From Macrostomum hystrix (Eukaryota; Platyhelminthes; Macrostomidae), in contig CATNEN010000038.1 of assembly GCA_950097015.1 (NCBI GenBank), forward strand, positions 4,633,001-4,697,000: a DNA stretch of 64,000 bases, in the 5' to 3' direction. Positions 46,044 to 57,800 of the stretch are shown one piece after another. A program made the position numbers and the translations under genes. The notes beneath the pieces were generated by a model. The model was not told where the DNA came from. It searched no databases and saw only the letters and a list, made by a program, of their open reading frames with translations. Position 1 is the stretch's first letter. Each line of letters begins with the position of its first letter.

Positions 46044-47272
46044 CTTTGGATGTGTCATAAGTAATGTCACTAAGGGGAAAACAGACCAACTAACAATCAC
46101 AGATAAACATCTGTATCAGTCAACAACATATTGTCCCCCAATATCAATCACCCTCTGACAGTGCTTGTACAGCTTCTCCACCTCAGCCTGCAGGTGTTTT
46201 TCCTCCATCTGTCGGAACCAGTGCAACGCAGCTTCTTTGACCTCATCATTGTTTGCGAAACTTCTCTGCAAAGCTAGAAGATCCGAAACAGCCTGACTGG
46301 TGTGTGGCCGTGCAGTGCCCATCTGCCACAGCACTTGGTTCAGGTGAATCGAGTTTGACCAGAGCATGCGCCAGAGGTTCCCAGTGTGTCGGACAAATCG
46401 ATGAAGCTGGCCATCGACATTGTTGTTGGGCGGAGTTGTACAAATGGAGACTTGTTTGTTTGGCGTGAATGCCACCAGCAGCATTGTCTTCTATTCTGAA
46501 ATAGACCTCCTGGTCACTGTCAGTCTGGAGTCTCCAGCTTACAGCCAGCAGTGATTGTCTGCCATCCAGGTGTAGCCAGGTCTCATCCTCAACAACCAGG
46601 CAGTTAAGAATGTCATCCAAGCCCCGGCTGCTGAACACCTTGCGGATATGCTTGGTGCAGTTCACACGGGCCTGACGTTGGTCCGCAGTGAGGTCATGAG
46701 GCACCCAGACCGAGCAGACGTTTTGGAGATGGAGATCCTCTGTCAAGATGCGATGGACTGTGCTGAAATCAATCTCCAAGCAGTCCGCTAGCTCCCTGAC
46801 AGACTGCCGTGGGTCTTCCTTGACCAGGTCGCTGATGACTTCGATTTTCTCTATTGTCCTGTTTGAACATGGTCGGCCAGATCTGGCGGCATCTCCCAAT
46901 TCGAACCCAGGATCAGCAAAGTTCTAAAACCACTTGTAAATTGTCGTACGAGTTGGGAAGTTGTCTGGCAGTGTGGTCCGGAGATCCTCCTCTACTTCTG
47001 CTGCAGATTTTCTAAGCTTAAAACGAACGAAAGCGTAGAACTGGATGAGCGTCTTGTCGTGATTCATGTTGAGTTTTGCTCATTGAGTTGCGCTTGCTAA
47101 ATCTGATTAACTAATTCTTGCGACAGTTTTGGACATAGACATTAAAATTGCTGCTCCGGTGTGGTGGCAACTTCTCAATAAATTTACTTTCAGAATATAA
47201 TATATTTGGATGCTTATGGCTTTGGGTTTCTGCACAACAACCACAGTGACATTACTGATGACACACCCAAAG
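46044..47272 (-). mobile_element. Degenerate mariner-family transposon
   Basis: A 1,229-bp element with imperfect terminal inverted repeats of about 28 bp (left 46044-46071, right 47245-47272), starting CTTTGGATGTGTCATAAGTA on the left. It is flanked by TA on both sides, the expected mariner target duplication. The transposase relic between them reads on the minus strand. It is full-length in outline, about 1.2 kb as expected for the family. It sits in the spacer between the inverted carrier genes. Confidence 0.88.
46116..47067 (-). pseudogene. Mariner transposase pseudogene
   Basis: Starts at an ATG at 47067 with an N-terminal helix-turn-helix region (IQFYAFVRFKLRKSAAE, then DNFPTRTTIYKWF). 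An in-frame TAG follows KWF. A second helix-turn-helix-like region (SVRELADCLEIDFSTVHRIL) is followed by WVPHDLT and VVEDETW, which holds the first catalytic Asp. A frameshift lies near 46490. In the shifted frame QMGTARPHTS replaces the family's Asp-Asn-Ala-x-Pro-His block, so the second catalytic Asp is lost. Stop at 46116. The gene is therefore inactive through a nonsense codon, a frameshift and a catalytic change. Confidence 0.88.
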
Positions 47273-47400
47273 TATATGCTATTTAATGCATTGAAGTGAA
47301 AAATATAAATTCTTCATTTACTAATTAGTATGTAAACTGTGGGCCCAGTAAAATAATGAATTTCAACTTTTCAGTGCTGCTCAATTAAAAGCCAAGGAAA

Positions 47401-50400
47401 ATGTCAGACAGGGGCTTGGTTTACAGTGCTGGCAGGCCAAGTCAGCACATGACAGCTGCTGTGGCCAGTTCTGGAAGCAGCAGCCAGAGTCTAAAGGGCA
47501 TTGTTGCAGGTAAGATTGTGTTGGTGATGGGCAGTCTCAATTCAGGTGACTTGAGTACATACAGAATTGCATCATTCACACACCAGGTGGCATCACTGGT
47601 GGCATAGAGATCTGCATCACATTTCCCACTGAGTATGTGAAGACACAGCTGCAGCTGGATGAGAAGACGGGTGCACAGAAGAGATACAAAGGACCGATCG
47701 ACTGTGTGAAGGTGACTGTGAGAGAGCGAGGCTTCTTTGGTCTGTACCGCGGACTAAGTGTCCTGCTGTATGGCTCCATTCCGAAGTCGGCTGTAAGGTG
47801 GGTGGCTGGCAGGTCATACTGTTGACAGTAGTGTCGTGAGCTCTGGAACTGAGATATTTTGAGCAAAATTTCTATAGATGGGTGAGTAGTGTGCTCAAGA
47901 ACTGAGATATTTGAGCAGTTTCCGTAGATGAGTGAGTAGTGTGCTCAGGAACTGAGATATTTGAGCAGTTTCCGTAGATGAGTGACTAGTGTGCTCAGGA
48001 ACTGAGATATTTGAGCAGTTTCCGTAGATGAGTGACTAGTGTGCTCAGGAACTTAGTGTAGTCAGAGGGGCTGTCGCTGATCACACTGTTGACAGTAGTG
48101 TCGGTTGCTCTAGAGTTGGGTTCGGTGAATTGATTGATAAGATGTTTAAGAAGAATTTAGGAGAAATTAGGGCGTGACTAGCACGTCAGGTGACCATTCT
48201 GAGCAGTGAGCTCAAGACTCTGATCAGGCAGTGAACTCAACCCGCAGATTCGGAGCATTCGAGGAGCTGAAGAAGCGCAGCGCTGATGGCCAGGGCAACC
48301 TGAGCACAGGTCGCAAGTTTATGTGCGGCCTCGGTGCTGGAATCTGTGAGGCCATCTTCGCAGTGACGCCCATGGAGACTGTGAAGGTGAAGTTCATCAA
48401 CGACCAGAACTCGGCAAATCCAAAGTTCCGCGGCTTCTTCCACGGAGTTCGCGAGATCGTCAGGGAGCAGGGCCTGCGCGGCTGCTACCAGGGCGTGACG
48501 GCAACGATGATGAAGCAGGGCTCCAACCAGGCAATCCGCTTCCTTGTGGTGGAGTCGCTGAAGGACTGGTACAGGGCCTACAGGGGTGACACTGACAACA
48601 GCAGGCCGATCCCGAAGCTGCTGACTGGCTTCTTCGGCGCCATCGCGGGTGCGGCTTCGGTGTTTGGCAACACGCCAATCGACGTGGTGAAGACCCGGAT
48701 GCAGGGCCTGCAGGCTCACAAGTACCGCAACACTGCTCACTGCTTCGTGAAGATCTGGAAGGAGGAGGGACCTCTGGCGTGAGTGTCATTGTGCAACGAC
48801 TGCTGGCTCTGTCTGATTGTTGGGTCTGGTATTTGAGTGTGGGATTGCAGTATTTTAGTGTGGGATTGCAGTATTTTAGTGTGAGATTGCAGTATTTTAG
48901 TGTGGGATTGCAGTATTTTAGTGTGGGATTGCAGTATTTTGGTGTGGGATTGCAGTATTTTAGTGTGGGATTGCAGTATTTTAGTGTGGGATTGCAGTAT
49001 TTTAGTGTGGGATTGCAGTATTTTAGTGTGGGATTGCAGTATTTTAGTGTGGGATTGCAGTATTTTAGTGTGGGATTGCAGTATTTTAGTGTGAGATTGC
49101 AGTATTTTAGTGTGGGATTGCAGTATTTTAGTGTGGGATTGCAGTATTTTAGTGTGGGATTGCAGTATTTTAGTGTGGGATTGCAGTATTTTAGTGTGGG
49201 ATTGCAGTATTTTAGTGTGGGATTGCAGTATTTTAGTGTGGGATTGCAGTATTTTAGTGTGGGATTGCAGTATTTTAGTGTGGGATTGCAGTATTTTAGT
49301 GTGGGATTGCAGTATTTTAGTGTGGGATTGCAGTATTTTAGTGTGGGATTGCAGTATTTTAGTGTGGGATTGCAGTATTTTAGTGTGGGATTGCAGTATT
49401 TTAGTGTGGGATTGCAGTATTTTAGTGTGGGATTGCAGTATTTTAGTGTGGGATAGCAGTATTTTAGTGTGGGATTGCAGTATTTTAGTGTGGGATTGCA
49501 GTATTTTAGTGTGGGATTGCAGTATTTTAGTGTGGGATTGCAGTATTTTAGTGTGGGATTGCAGTATTTTAGTGTGGGATTGCAGTATTTTAGTGTGGGA
49601 TTGCAGTATTTTAGTGTGGGATTGCAGTATTTTAGTGTGAGATTGCAGTATTTTAGTGTGGGATTGCAGTATTTTAGTGTGGGATTGCAGTATTTTAGTG
49701 TGGGATAGCAGTATTTTAGTGTGGGATTGCAGTATTTTAGTGTGGGATTGCAGTATTTTAGTGTGGGATTGCAGTATTTTAGTGTGGGATTGCAGTATTT
49801 TAGTGTGGGATTGCAGTATTTTAGTGTGGGATTGCAGTATTTTAGTGTGGGATTGCAGTATTTTAGTGTGGGATTGCAGTATTTTAGTATGGGATTGCAG
49901 TATTTTAGTGTGGGATAGCAGTATTTTAGTGTGGGATTGCAGTATTTTAGTGTGGGATTGCTGTATTTTAGTGTGGGATTGCTGTATTTTAGTATGAGAA
50001 TGCAGTTTATAAGTATGGGATTACAGTTTTTCAGTATGGGATTGCAGTTTATCCGTATGGGATTGCAGTTTATCAGTATGGGATTGCCTCTTCTCAGTAT
50101 GGGGTCGCAGTTTATCAATATGGGATTGCAGTTTATCAGTATGGGATTGCAGTTGATCTGTATGGGATTGTAGTTTATCAGTATGGGATTGCAGTTTATC
50201 GGTATGGGATTGCAGTAGTTTAGTATGGGATTGCAGTTTATCAGTATGGGATTGAAGTTTATCAGTATGGGATTGCAGTTTATCAGTATGGGATTGCAGT
50301 TTATCAGTATGGGATTGCAGTTGATCTGTATGGGATTGTAGTTTATCAGTATGGGATTGCAGTTTATCGGTATGGGATTGCAGTAGTTTAGTATGGGATT

Positions 50401-50964
50401 GCAGTTTATCAGTATGGGATTGAAGTTTATCAGTATGGGATTGCAGTTTATCAGTATGGGATTGCAGTTTATCAGTATGGGATTGCAGTTGATCTGTATG
50501 GGATTGTAGTTTATCAGTATGGGATTGCAGTTTATCGGTATGGGATTGCAGTAGTTTAGTATGGGATTGCAGTTTATCAGTATGGGATTGAAGTTTATCA
50601 GTATGGGATTGCAGTTTATCAGTATGGGATTGCAGTTTATAAGTATAGGATTGCAGTTTATCAGTATGGGATTGCAGTTTATAAGTATGGGATTGCAGTT
50701 TATAAGTATGGGATTGCAGTTTATCAGTATGGGATGGCAGTTGATCAGCAGTCAGTGTTCTATAAGGATGCCTGGGAACAAGCATGTTATGATATTCCCC
50801 ATTCCACTGCGTCACTGACCCCCATCTGACCCCCATCTCATCTCCGCTCTCGCAGGTTCTACAAGGGCACGGTGCCCCGTCTGAGTCGAGTCTGTCTTGA
50901 CGTGGCCATCACCTTCATGATCTATGACTCATTCATGGAGCTGTTCAACAAGATCTGGAAGTGA
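47401..50964 (+). CDS. Mitochondrial citrate carrier (SLC25A1 type), copy B
   Basis: Exons 47401-47509, 47587-47797, 48248-48778 and 50856-50964 give 319 residues with the same structure as copy A. Carrier signatures are as in copy A, ending [21 protein letters not shown]. Start chosen at MSDRG because both copies share it and homology begins there; a TTTTCAG 25-30 bases upstream in both copies may be a splice (or trans-splice) acceptor for the 5' UTR. Intron 1 (77 bp) is identical to that of copy A. Intron 2 is 450 bp against 347 and intron 3 is 2,077 bp against 1,373, the differences being in repeat number. Both copies look functional. Confidence 0.95.
47845..48055. repeat. ~54-bp tandem repeat in citrate carrier B intron 2
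   Basis: About four copies of a unit containing GAGATATTTGAGCAGTTTCC and GTAGTGTGCTCAGGAACT. Copy A has only about two (42885-43010, opposite strand). It accounts for most of the length difference between the two copies' second introns. Confidence 0.85.
48830..50755. repeat. Two adjoining 21-bp sub-arrays in citrate carrier B intron 3
   Basis: 48830-50000: about 55 units with core GCAGTATTTTAGTGTGGGAT. 50000-50755: about 36 units with core GCAGTTTATCAGTATGGGAT, including a 126-bp (six-unit) block with markers GATCTG and GTAGTTTAG that recurs three times. Same two unit types in the same order as copy A, but longer. Confidence 0.95.
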
Positions 50965-51665
50965 ATCGGCCGTACGAACTTGTCAGTTGCTTAGTCTGTT
51001 TATTTTCAGTCCAAATTTTTACTCATTCAATCGGGTTGCAACTGTCTGCCACATTGCAGTTAAACTGATTTGAAGTCGCAGGAAAATAGGAAATGTACTG
51101 AATAATATTGTTATAGTGCTTATAGCATAACAGATTGCAAAGTGGCAGTCAGTGATTTCTAGATTTAGAAATTACCTTGTAGTTCCTTTATACGTTGTCT
51201 TATCGATCTATCTGATGCATGCAATTTTCGCATCAAGATCTGCACACAGTCCAATCTATTACATTAGTCGAATTAGTCGAGTCGCCACAATTATTTATTA
51301 TTAACTATTTTATTCTTTCTTCGATATTTGCTTCCATGTCAAACACATTCTACTTATATTCTACTGTTAGTAGGATTATTGGCGTAGTTGGGCACGCGTT
51401 TTATTATATTTGTTGTTGTTTTTTTCGTTTTAAATCCTAGTAAAGATCGAAGAGGTTGTATCATTGAAGGACACAAAGGTTGTATTCCCATTCTTTATAT
51501 TGTCTTATATTTTTCCTTCATTAGATGACTTACTAGCCAAATTACTATTAATATTTGCGTAATTACTTAACTTTAAGAAACTTGCCTCATATAGCTACGG
51601 AAACTATTGGCATTTTTAAATTACTGCTTCGATTGTTGTTTTGTGATTATTTTTGTCATTATTTG

Positions 51666-51978
51666 CAGTTTACAGTTTACTGTTTACAGTTTACAGTTTA
51701 CTGTTTAAAGTTTACAGTTTACTGTTTAAAGTTTACTGTTTACAGTTTACAGTTTACTGTTTAAAGTTTACTGTTTACAGTTTACTGTTTACAGTTTACA
51801 GTTTACTGTTTACAGTTTACTGTTTACAGTTTACTGTTTACAGTTTACTGTTTACAGTTTACTGTTTACAGTTTAATGTTTACAGTTTACTGTTTACAGT
51901 TTACTGTTTACAGTTTACTGTTTACAGTTTACTGTTTACAGTTTACAGTTTACTGTTTACTGTTTACAGTTTACTGTC
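51666..51978. repeat. 14-bp tandem array of GTTTACTGTTTACA
   Basis: About 22 units of a 14-bp sequence made of two similar 7-mers (GTTTACT and GTTTACA, some GTTTAAA). It lies 700 bp downstream of citrate carrier copy B. Open frames of 69 and 121 codons come from the repeat. Confidence 0.93.
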
Positions 51979-51979
51979 T

Positions 51980-52615
51980 GATGATGTAGAAGTGTTATCT
52001 TATCTAGTAGTGTTTTAACGAATATTCAAATTAGCACATTATATTAATTAGTTTTTATCACCATGCTAGAGACTATTGCGATATCTTGTCTGTGTTGTAT
52101 TTTAGAAGTTATCTTTAGCATCTATAATTGATTTTATTGTAAGATCAGTGTTTTAACTTTCTGACAAATAAAAACAAGGCTGGGATGACCATTGTGACTG
52201 CTTATCTTAGTGATTTTAGAGCTCCTAAATTAACAAAGACTTTAAAGTGTTTTTGCTTCATTTTATCAAAAACCCAACTGATCAAGCACGTACATAGTTT
52301 TATTGCAAACTAGTTGTCGGTTGGGTTAGTCTTTTATATTACTAGTAAACACATTTTTATCAAACGCATTTACTAAAAAAATTGACAAAGCTCATTTTGT
52401 AAAATTAAATTCAGCGAATAATTGAACCTTAACCGAATATGCATTGTGTCATTTCATGCATTGTGTTGAATACAGAATAGGTGGGTTTCATTCTAGAGGA
52501 CAAACAAGTAATTTAAAGTTTAGGTAATAAGAAAGCTATTTTAGTAAGTTTAATGTAAGAAAAATTGCTTCTGCTTTTCTGATTTATAGCTTTAGGGTTT
52601 TTTTCAAAGCTGAAT
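51980..52615. other. AT-rich intergenic stretch
   Basis: Unique AT-rich sequence with an AATAAA near 52166. No exon seen. The AATAAA is 1.2 kb past the carrier B stop, so any link to that gene is uncertain. Confidence 0.35.
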
Positions 52616-52617
52616 CC

Positions 52618-54715
52618 CTAAATAGAGGCTTCAGTTGTGTCAGGATAGATGCTTCAGGGGTTTCAGGATAGATGCTTCAGGGGTGTCAGGATAGATGCTT
52701 CAGGGGTGTCAGGATAGAAGCTTCAGGGGTGTCAGGATAGAAGCTTCAGGGGTGTCAGGATAGAAGCTTCAGGGGTGTCAGGATAGAAGCTTCAGGGGTG
52801 TCAGGATAGAAGCTTCAGGGGTGTCAGGATAGAAGCTTCAGGGGTGTCAGGATAGAAGCTTCAGGGGTGTCAGGATAGAAGCTTCAGGGGTGTCAGGATA
52901 GAAGCTTCAGGGGTGTCAGGATAGATGCTTCAGGGGTGTCAGGATAGAAGCTTCAGGGGTGTCAGGATAGAAGCTTCAGGGGTGTCAGGATAGATGCTTC
53001 AGGGGTTTCAGGATAGATGCTTCAGGGGTTTCAGGATAGATGCTTCAGGGGTGTCAGGATAGATGCTTCAGGTGTGTCAGGATAGAAGCTTCAGGGGTGT
53101 CAGGATAGAAGCTTCAGGGGTTTCAGGATAGATGCTTCAGGGGTTTCAGGATAGATGCTTCAGGGGTGTCAGGATAGAAGCTTCAGGGGTGTCAGGATAG
53201 AAGCTTCAGTTGTGTCAGGATAGATGCTTCAGGGGTTTCAGGATAGATGCTTCAGGGGTTTCAGGATAGATGCTTCAGGGGTGTCAGGATAGATGCTTCA
53301 GGTGTGTCAGGATAGATGCTTCAGGGGTGTCAGGATAGAAGCTTCAGGGGTGTCAGGATAAAAGCTTCAGGGGTGTCAGGATAGATGCTTCAGGGGTGTC
53401 AGGATAGAAGCTTCAGGGGTGTCAGGATAGAAGCTTCAGGGGTGTCAGGATAGAAGCTTCAGTTGTGTCAGGATAGAAGCTTCAGGGGTGTCAGGATAGA
53501 AGCTTCAGGGGTGTCAGGATAGAAGCTTCAGTTGTGTCAGGATAGAAGCTTCAGGGGTGTCAGGATAGATGCTTCAGGGGTGTCAGGATAGATGCTTCAG
53601 TTGTGTCACGATAGATGCTTCAGTTGTGTCAGGATAGATGCTTCAGGGGTTTCAGGATAGATGCTTCAGGGGTGTCAGGATAGATGCTTCAGGGGTGTCA
53701 GGATAGAAGCTTCAGGGGTGTCAGGATAGAAGCTTCAGGGGTGTCAGGATAGAAGCTTCAGGGGTGTCAGGATAGAAGCTTCAGGGGTGTCAGGATAGAA
53801 GCTTCAGGGGTGTCAGGATAGAAGCTTCAGGGGTGTCAGGATAGAAGCTTCAGGGGTGTCAGGATAGAAGCTTCAGGGGTGTCAGGATAGAAGCTTCAGG
53901 GGTGTCAGGATAGATGCTTCAGGGGTGTCAGGATAGAAGCTTCAGGGGTGTCAGGATAGAAGCTTCAGGGGTGTCAGGATAGATGCTTCAGGGGTTTCAG
54001 GATAGATGCTTCAGGGGTTTCAGGATAGATGCTTCAGGGGTGTCAGGATAGATGCTTCAGGTGTGTCAGGATAGAAGCTTCAGGGGTGTCAGGATAGATG
54101 CTTCAGGGGTTTCAGGATAGATGCTTCAGGGGTTTCAGGATAGATGCTTCAGGGGTGTCAGGATAGAAGCTTCAGGGGTGTCAGGATAGAAGCTTCAGTT
54201 GTGTCAGGATAGATGCTTCAGGGGTTTCAGGATAGATGCTTCAGGGGTTTCAGGATAGATGCTTCAGGGGTGTCAGGATAGATGCTTCAGGTGTGTCAGG
54301 ATAGATGCTTCAGGGGTGTCAGGATAGAAGCTTCAGGGGTGTCAGGATAAAAGCTTCAGGGGTGTCAGGATAGATGCTTCAGGGGTGTCAGGATAGAAGC
54401 TTCAGGGGTGTCAGGATAGAAGCTTCAGGGGTGTCAGGATAGAAGCTTCAGTTGTGTCAGGATAGAAGCTTCAGGGGTGTCAGGATAGAAGCTTCAGGGG
54501 TGTCAGGATAGAAGCTTCAGTTGTGTCAGGATAGAAGCTTCAGGGGTGTCAGGATAGATGCTTCAGGGGTGTCAGGATAGAAGCTTCAGGGGTGTCAGGA
54601 TAGAAGCTTCAGGGGTGTCAGGATAGAAGCTTCAGGGGTGTCAGGATAGAAGCTTCAGGGGTGTCAGGATAGAAGCTTCAGGGGTGTCAGGATAGATGCT
54701 TCAGGGGTGTCAGTG
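52618..54715. repeat. 23-bp tandem array, 2.1 kb
   Basis: About 91 copies of a 23-bp unit with core GCTTCAGGGGTGTCAGGATA ending AGAA or AGAT. Runs of subtypes (GTTTCAGG, GTTGTGTC, GTGTGTC) recur in the same order at about 53.0, 53.2, 54.0 and 54.2 kb, so multi-unit blocks have been duplicated. Most units carry a HindIII site (AAGCTT). Confidence 0.95.
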
Positions 54716-54844
54716 CAGAGCTGGAGGCTGAGCAGTACAAAACGGCACTAGTACTCGTGAGAAAAATCTGTAAACAAGACAAGAAAAATCAAGTACCTCT
54801 CGCCCAGCAATCTGCAAACCGAGAATTCCTAGAAGATCTGCCTG

Positions 54845-57800
54845 TCAATTGTCCGGTTCATGAGTGTGGGCTTGCTCGCGTCCCCTGCTATCCTCCACTG
54901 CCTCATTGAATCCAGCCTCCATCTCGCCCAGCACGTAGCGAATGGTCCTCTCGTAGATGTCCGCAATTGCGTCATTGTACCGGTCCTCCAGGGTGATGCG
55001 AACTGCGCTTAGAAATGGCTGCTCCATAGCCTGCGGCGAGATTGTGGATGCGTGCTGGCAACTGTACTCAAGCTTGCATGCCTGCTGATACCCGGCTGTC
55101 TTTCGTGACACCCAAATTCCTTTCTTGACACCCAAATTCCTTTCTTGACACCCAAATTCTTTTACTGACACCTCGACTGTCTTTCCGACACCGACTGTTT
55201 TTCCTGACATCCAACTGTCTTTCCTGACATCCAACTGTCTTTCCTGACATCCAACTGTATTTCCTGACACCCAACTGTCTTTCCTGACATCCAACTGTCT
55301 TTCCTGACATCCAACTGTCTTTCCTGACATCCAACTGTCTTTCCGACACCGACTGTCTTTCCTGACATCCAACTGTCTTTCCTGACATCCAACTGTCTTT
55401 CCTGACATCCAACTGTCTTTCCTGACATCCAACTGTCTTTCCTGACATCCAACTGTCTTTCCTGACACCCAACTGTCTTTCCTGACACCCAACTGTTTTT
55501 CCTGACACCCAACTGTCTTTCCTGATACCCGAATGTCTTTCCTGATACCCAACTGTCTTTCCTGACACCCAGCTGTCTTTCCTGACACCCGACTGTCTTT
55601 CTTGACACCCGACTGTCTTTCCTGATACCCAGCTGTCTATTTTGAATTCTTAGCTGTCCTTTAAAATGAAATTCAGTGAAGTCATTGGTATTAAGCAAAG
55701 TGCCAACACGTCGTTTTTCTTCTCGTGGCTGAAATATTTTGAACTTGTTGCTGTCAAAAAACAAATAAGTAAGCAACAGCAGCAGCATTTGCGGTGCAAA
55801 TTGTTCGTTTGTTGTAACTTTAAAAGACAATTTGACCTTCACAACAACAAACAGTGCAGAGTTGTTTCGGGGCCAAGAAACAAGAAAACTAAATTATCCC
55901 CTACCAATTAGTAGGTGCACTTTTCAGATATTTTTGTATCTGAAACTATTGGTTTTCATTGTGACTTGTGTATTCTATAAAATTATTTTGTATTTTTGTG
56001 AGATTATTTGAGTCTGGTTGAAGCTCGTTAATCAACTTACAAATCCGGGGAGATTATGTTGTCAGTGAAGTCAGAAAAACAACAAATTCTGTGTCTTATT
56101 TCTCATTTCTTTTCTCATTTCGTGTGTCTCGCGGAGTGTATCCTGAACTGTTGCAGAAAATAATCTAGGTTGTATTTTTTGCCTTTCTCTAATAGTCTTT
56201 CAGAGGCCGCTAAGAATAAATATCAACGTCAGTTTATTTTGGTCAGTGAAAATCGATCGCACTGACAGGAATATTTTGTGGGCAATCCATGCAATCCAAG
56301 GCCGATAATTTATGCCTTAGTACACGTTTCAAGACCAAAAATGTGCTTTCAGTGCGAGCGAGGCATTTATAAGGAAGGGAGACTCAAGAAGGTAGATTAC
56401 AGAGAGGGAGTCACATGGAGTGTCAGAGAGAGTCGGGATGGATCAGGAACAGTCAGGGAGGGTCAGGGACAGTCATGGAGGGTCAGGAACAGTCAAGGAC
56501 AGTCAGGGAGAGTTAGGGACAGTCAGGGAGAGTCAGGGACAGTCAGGGAGTGTCAGGGACAGTCAGGGAGTGTCAGGGACAGTCAGGGAGTGTCAGGGAC
56601 AGTCAGGGAGGGTCAGGGACAGTCAGGGAGGGTCAGGGACAGTCAGTCAGGGAGGGTCAGGGACAGTCAGAGACAGTCAGGCAGAGTTAGGGAGAGTCAT
56701 TGATGGCTAGGGAGTGTCAGGGACAGTCAGGGAGAGTCAGGGACAGTCAGGGAGAGTCAGGGAGGGTCAGGGAGGGTCAGGGACAGTCAGTCAGGGAGGG
56801 TCAGGGACAGTCAGTGATGGCCAAGGAGGGTCAGGGAGGGTCAGGGACAGTCAGTGATGGCCAAGGAGGGTCAGGGATGGTCAGGGACAGTCAGTGATGG
56901 CCAAGGAGGGTCAGGGAGGGTCAGGGACAGTCAGGCAGAGTTAGGGAGAGTCATTGATGGCTAGGGAGTGTCAGGGACAGTCAGGGAGAGTCAGGGAGGG
57001 TCAGGGAGTGTCAGGGACAGTCAGGGAGAGTCAGGGAGGGTCAGGGAGAGTCAGGGACAGTCAGGCAGAGTTAGGGAGAGTCATTGATGGCTAGGGAGTG
57101 TCAGGGACAGTCAGGGAGAGTCAGGGAGGGTCAGGGAGTGTCAGGGACAGTCAGGGAGAGTCAGGGAGGGTCAGGGAGAGTCAGGGACAGTCAGGCAGAG
57201 TTAGGGAGAGTCAGTGATGGCTAGGGAGGGTCAGGGAGGGTCAGGGACAGTCAGGGACTGTCAGGGAGTGTCAGGGACAGTCAGGCAGAGTTAGGGAGAG
57301 TCATTGATGGCTAGGGAGTGTCAGGGACAGTCAGGGAGAGTCAGGGAGGGTCAGGGACAGTCAGGGAGAGTCAGGGAGGGTCAGGGAGAGTCAGGGAGAG
57401 TCAGGGAGGGTCAGGGAGGGTCAGGGACAGTCAGGGAGAGTCAGGGAGGGTCAGGGAGGGTCAGGGAGAGTCAGGGAGGGTCAGGGAGAGTCAGGGACAG
57501 TCAGGGAGTGTCAGGGACAGTCAGGCAGAGTTAGGGAGAGTCAGTGATGGCTAGGGAGGGTCAGGGAGGGTCAGGGACAGTCAGTGATGGCTAGGGAGGG
57601 TCAGGGAGAGTGAAGGAGTGAGAGTCAGGGAAAGTCAGGGAGGGAATGAATGGCCAGATGCAGTAGGAGACAGGCAAAGAAAGCGTTCCTCGAAGGTGAA
57701 GTGAAAGTACAGTGAAAATACATTGAATCTGATCACAAAGATGCAAGAGTAGCTGAATAGCCAAGGAGGCGACTGAGTCAAGTCAAGCGAAAAGGCTGAA

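Noticed and set aside
40858-50836. Open frames of 176-552 codons around the carrier introns
   Set aside because: Translations of the 21-bp arrays, in some cases fused to antisense of a real exon.
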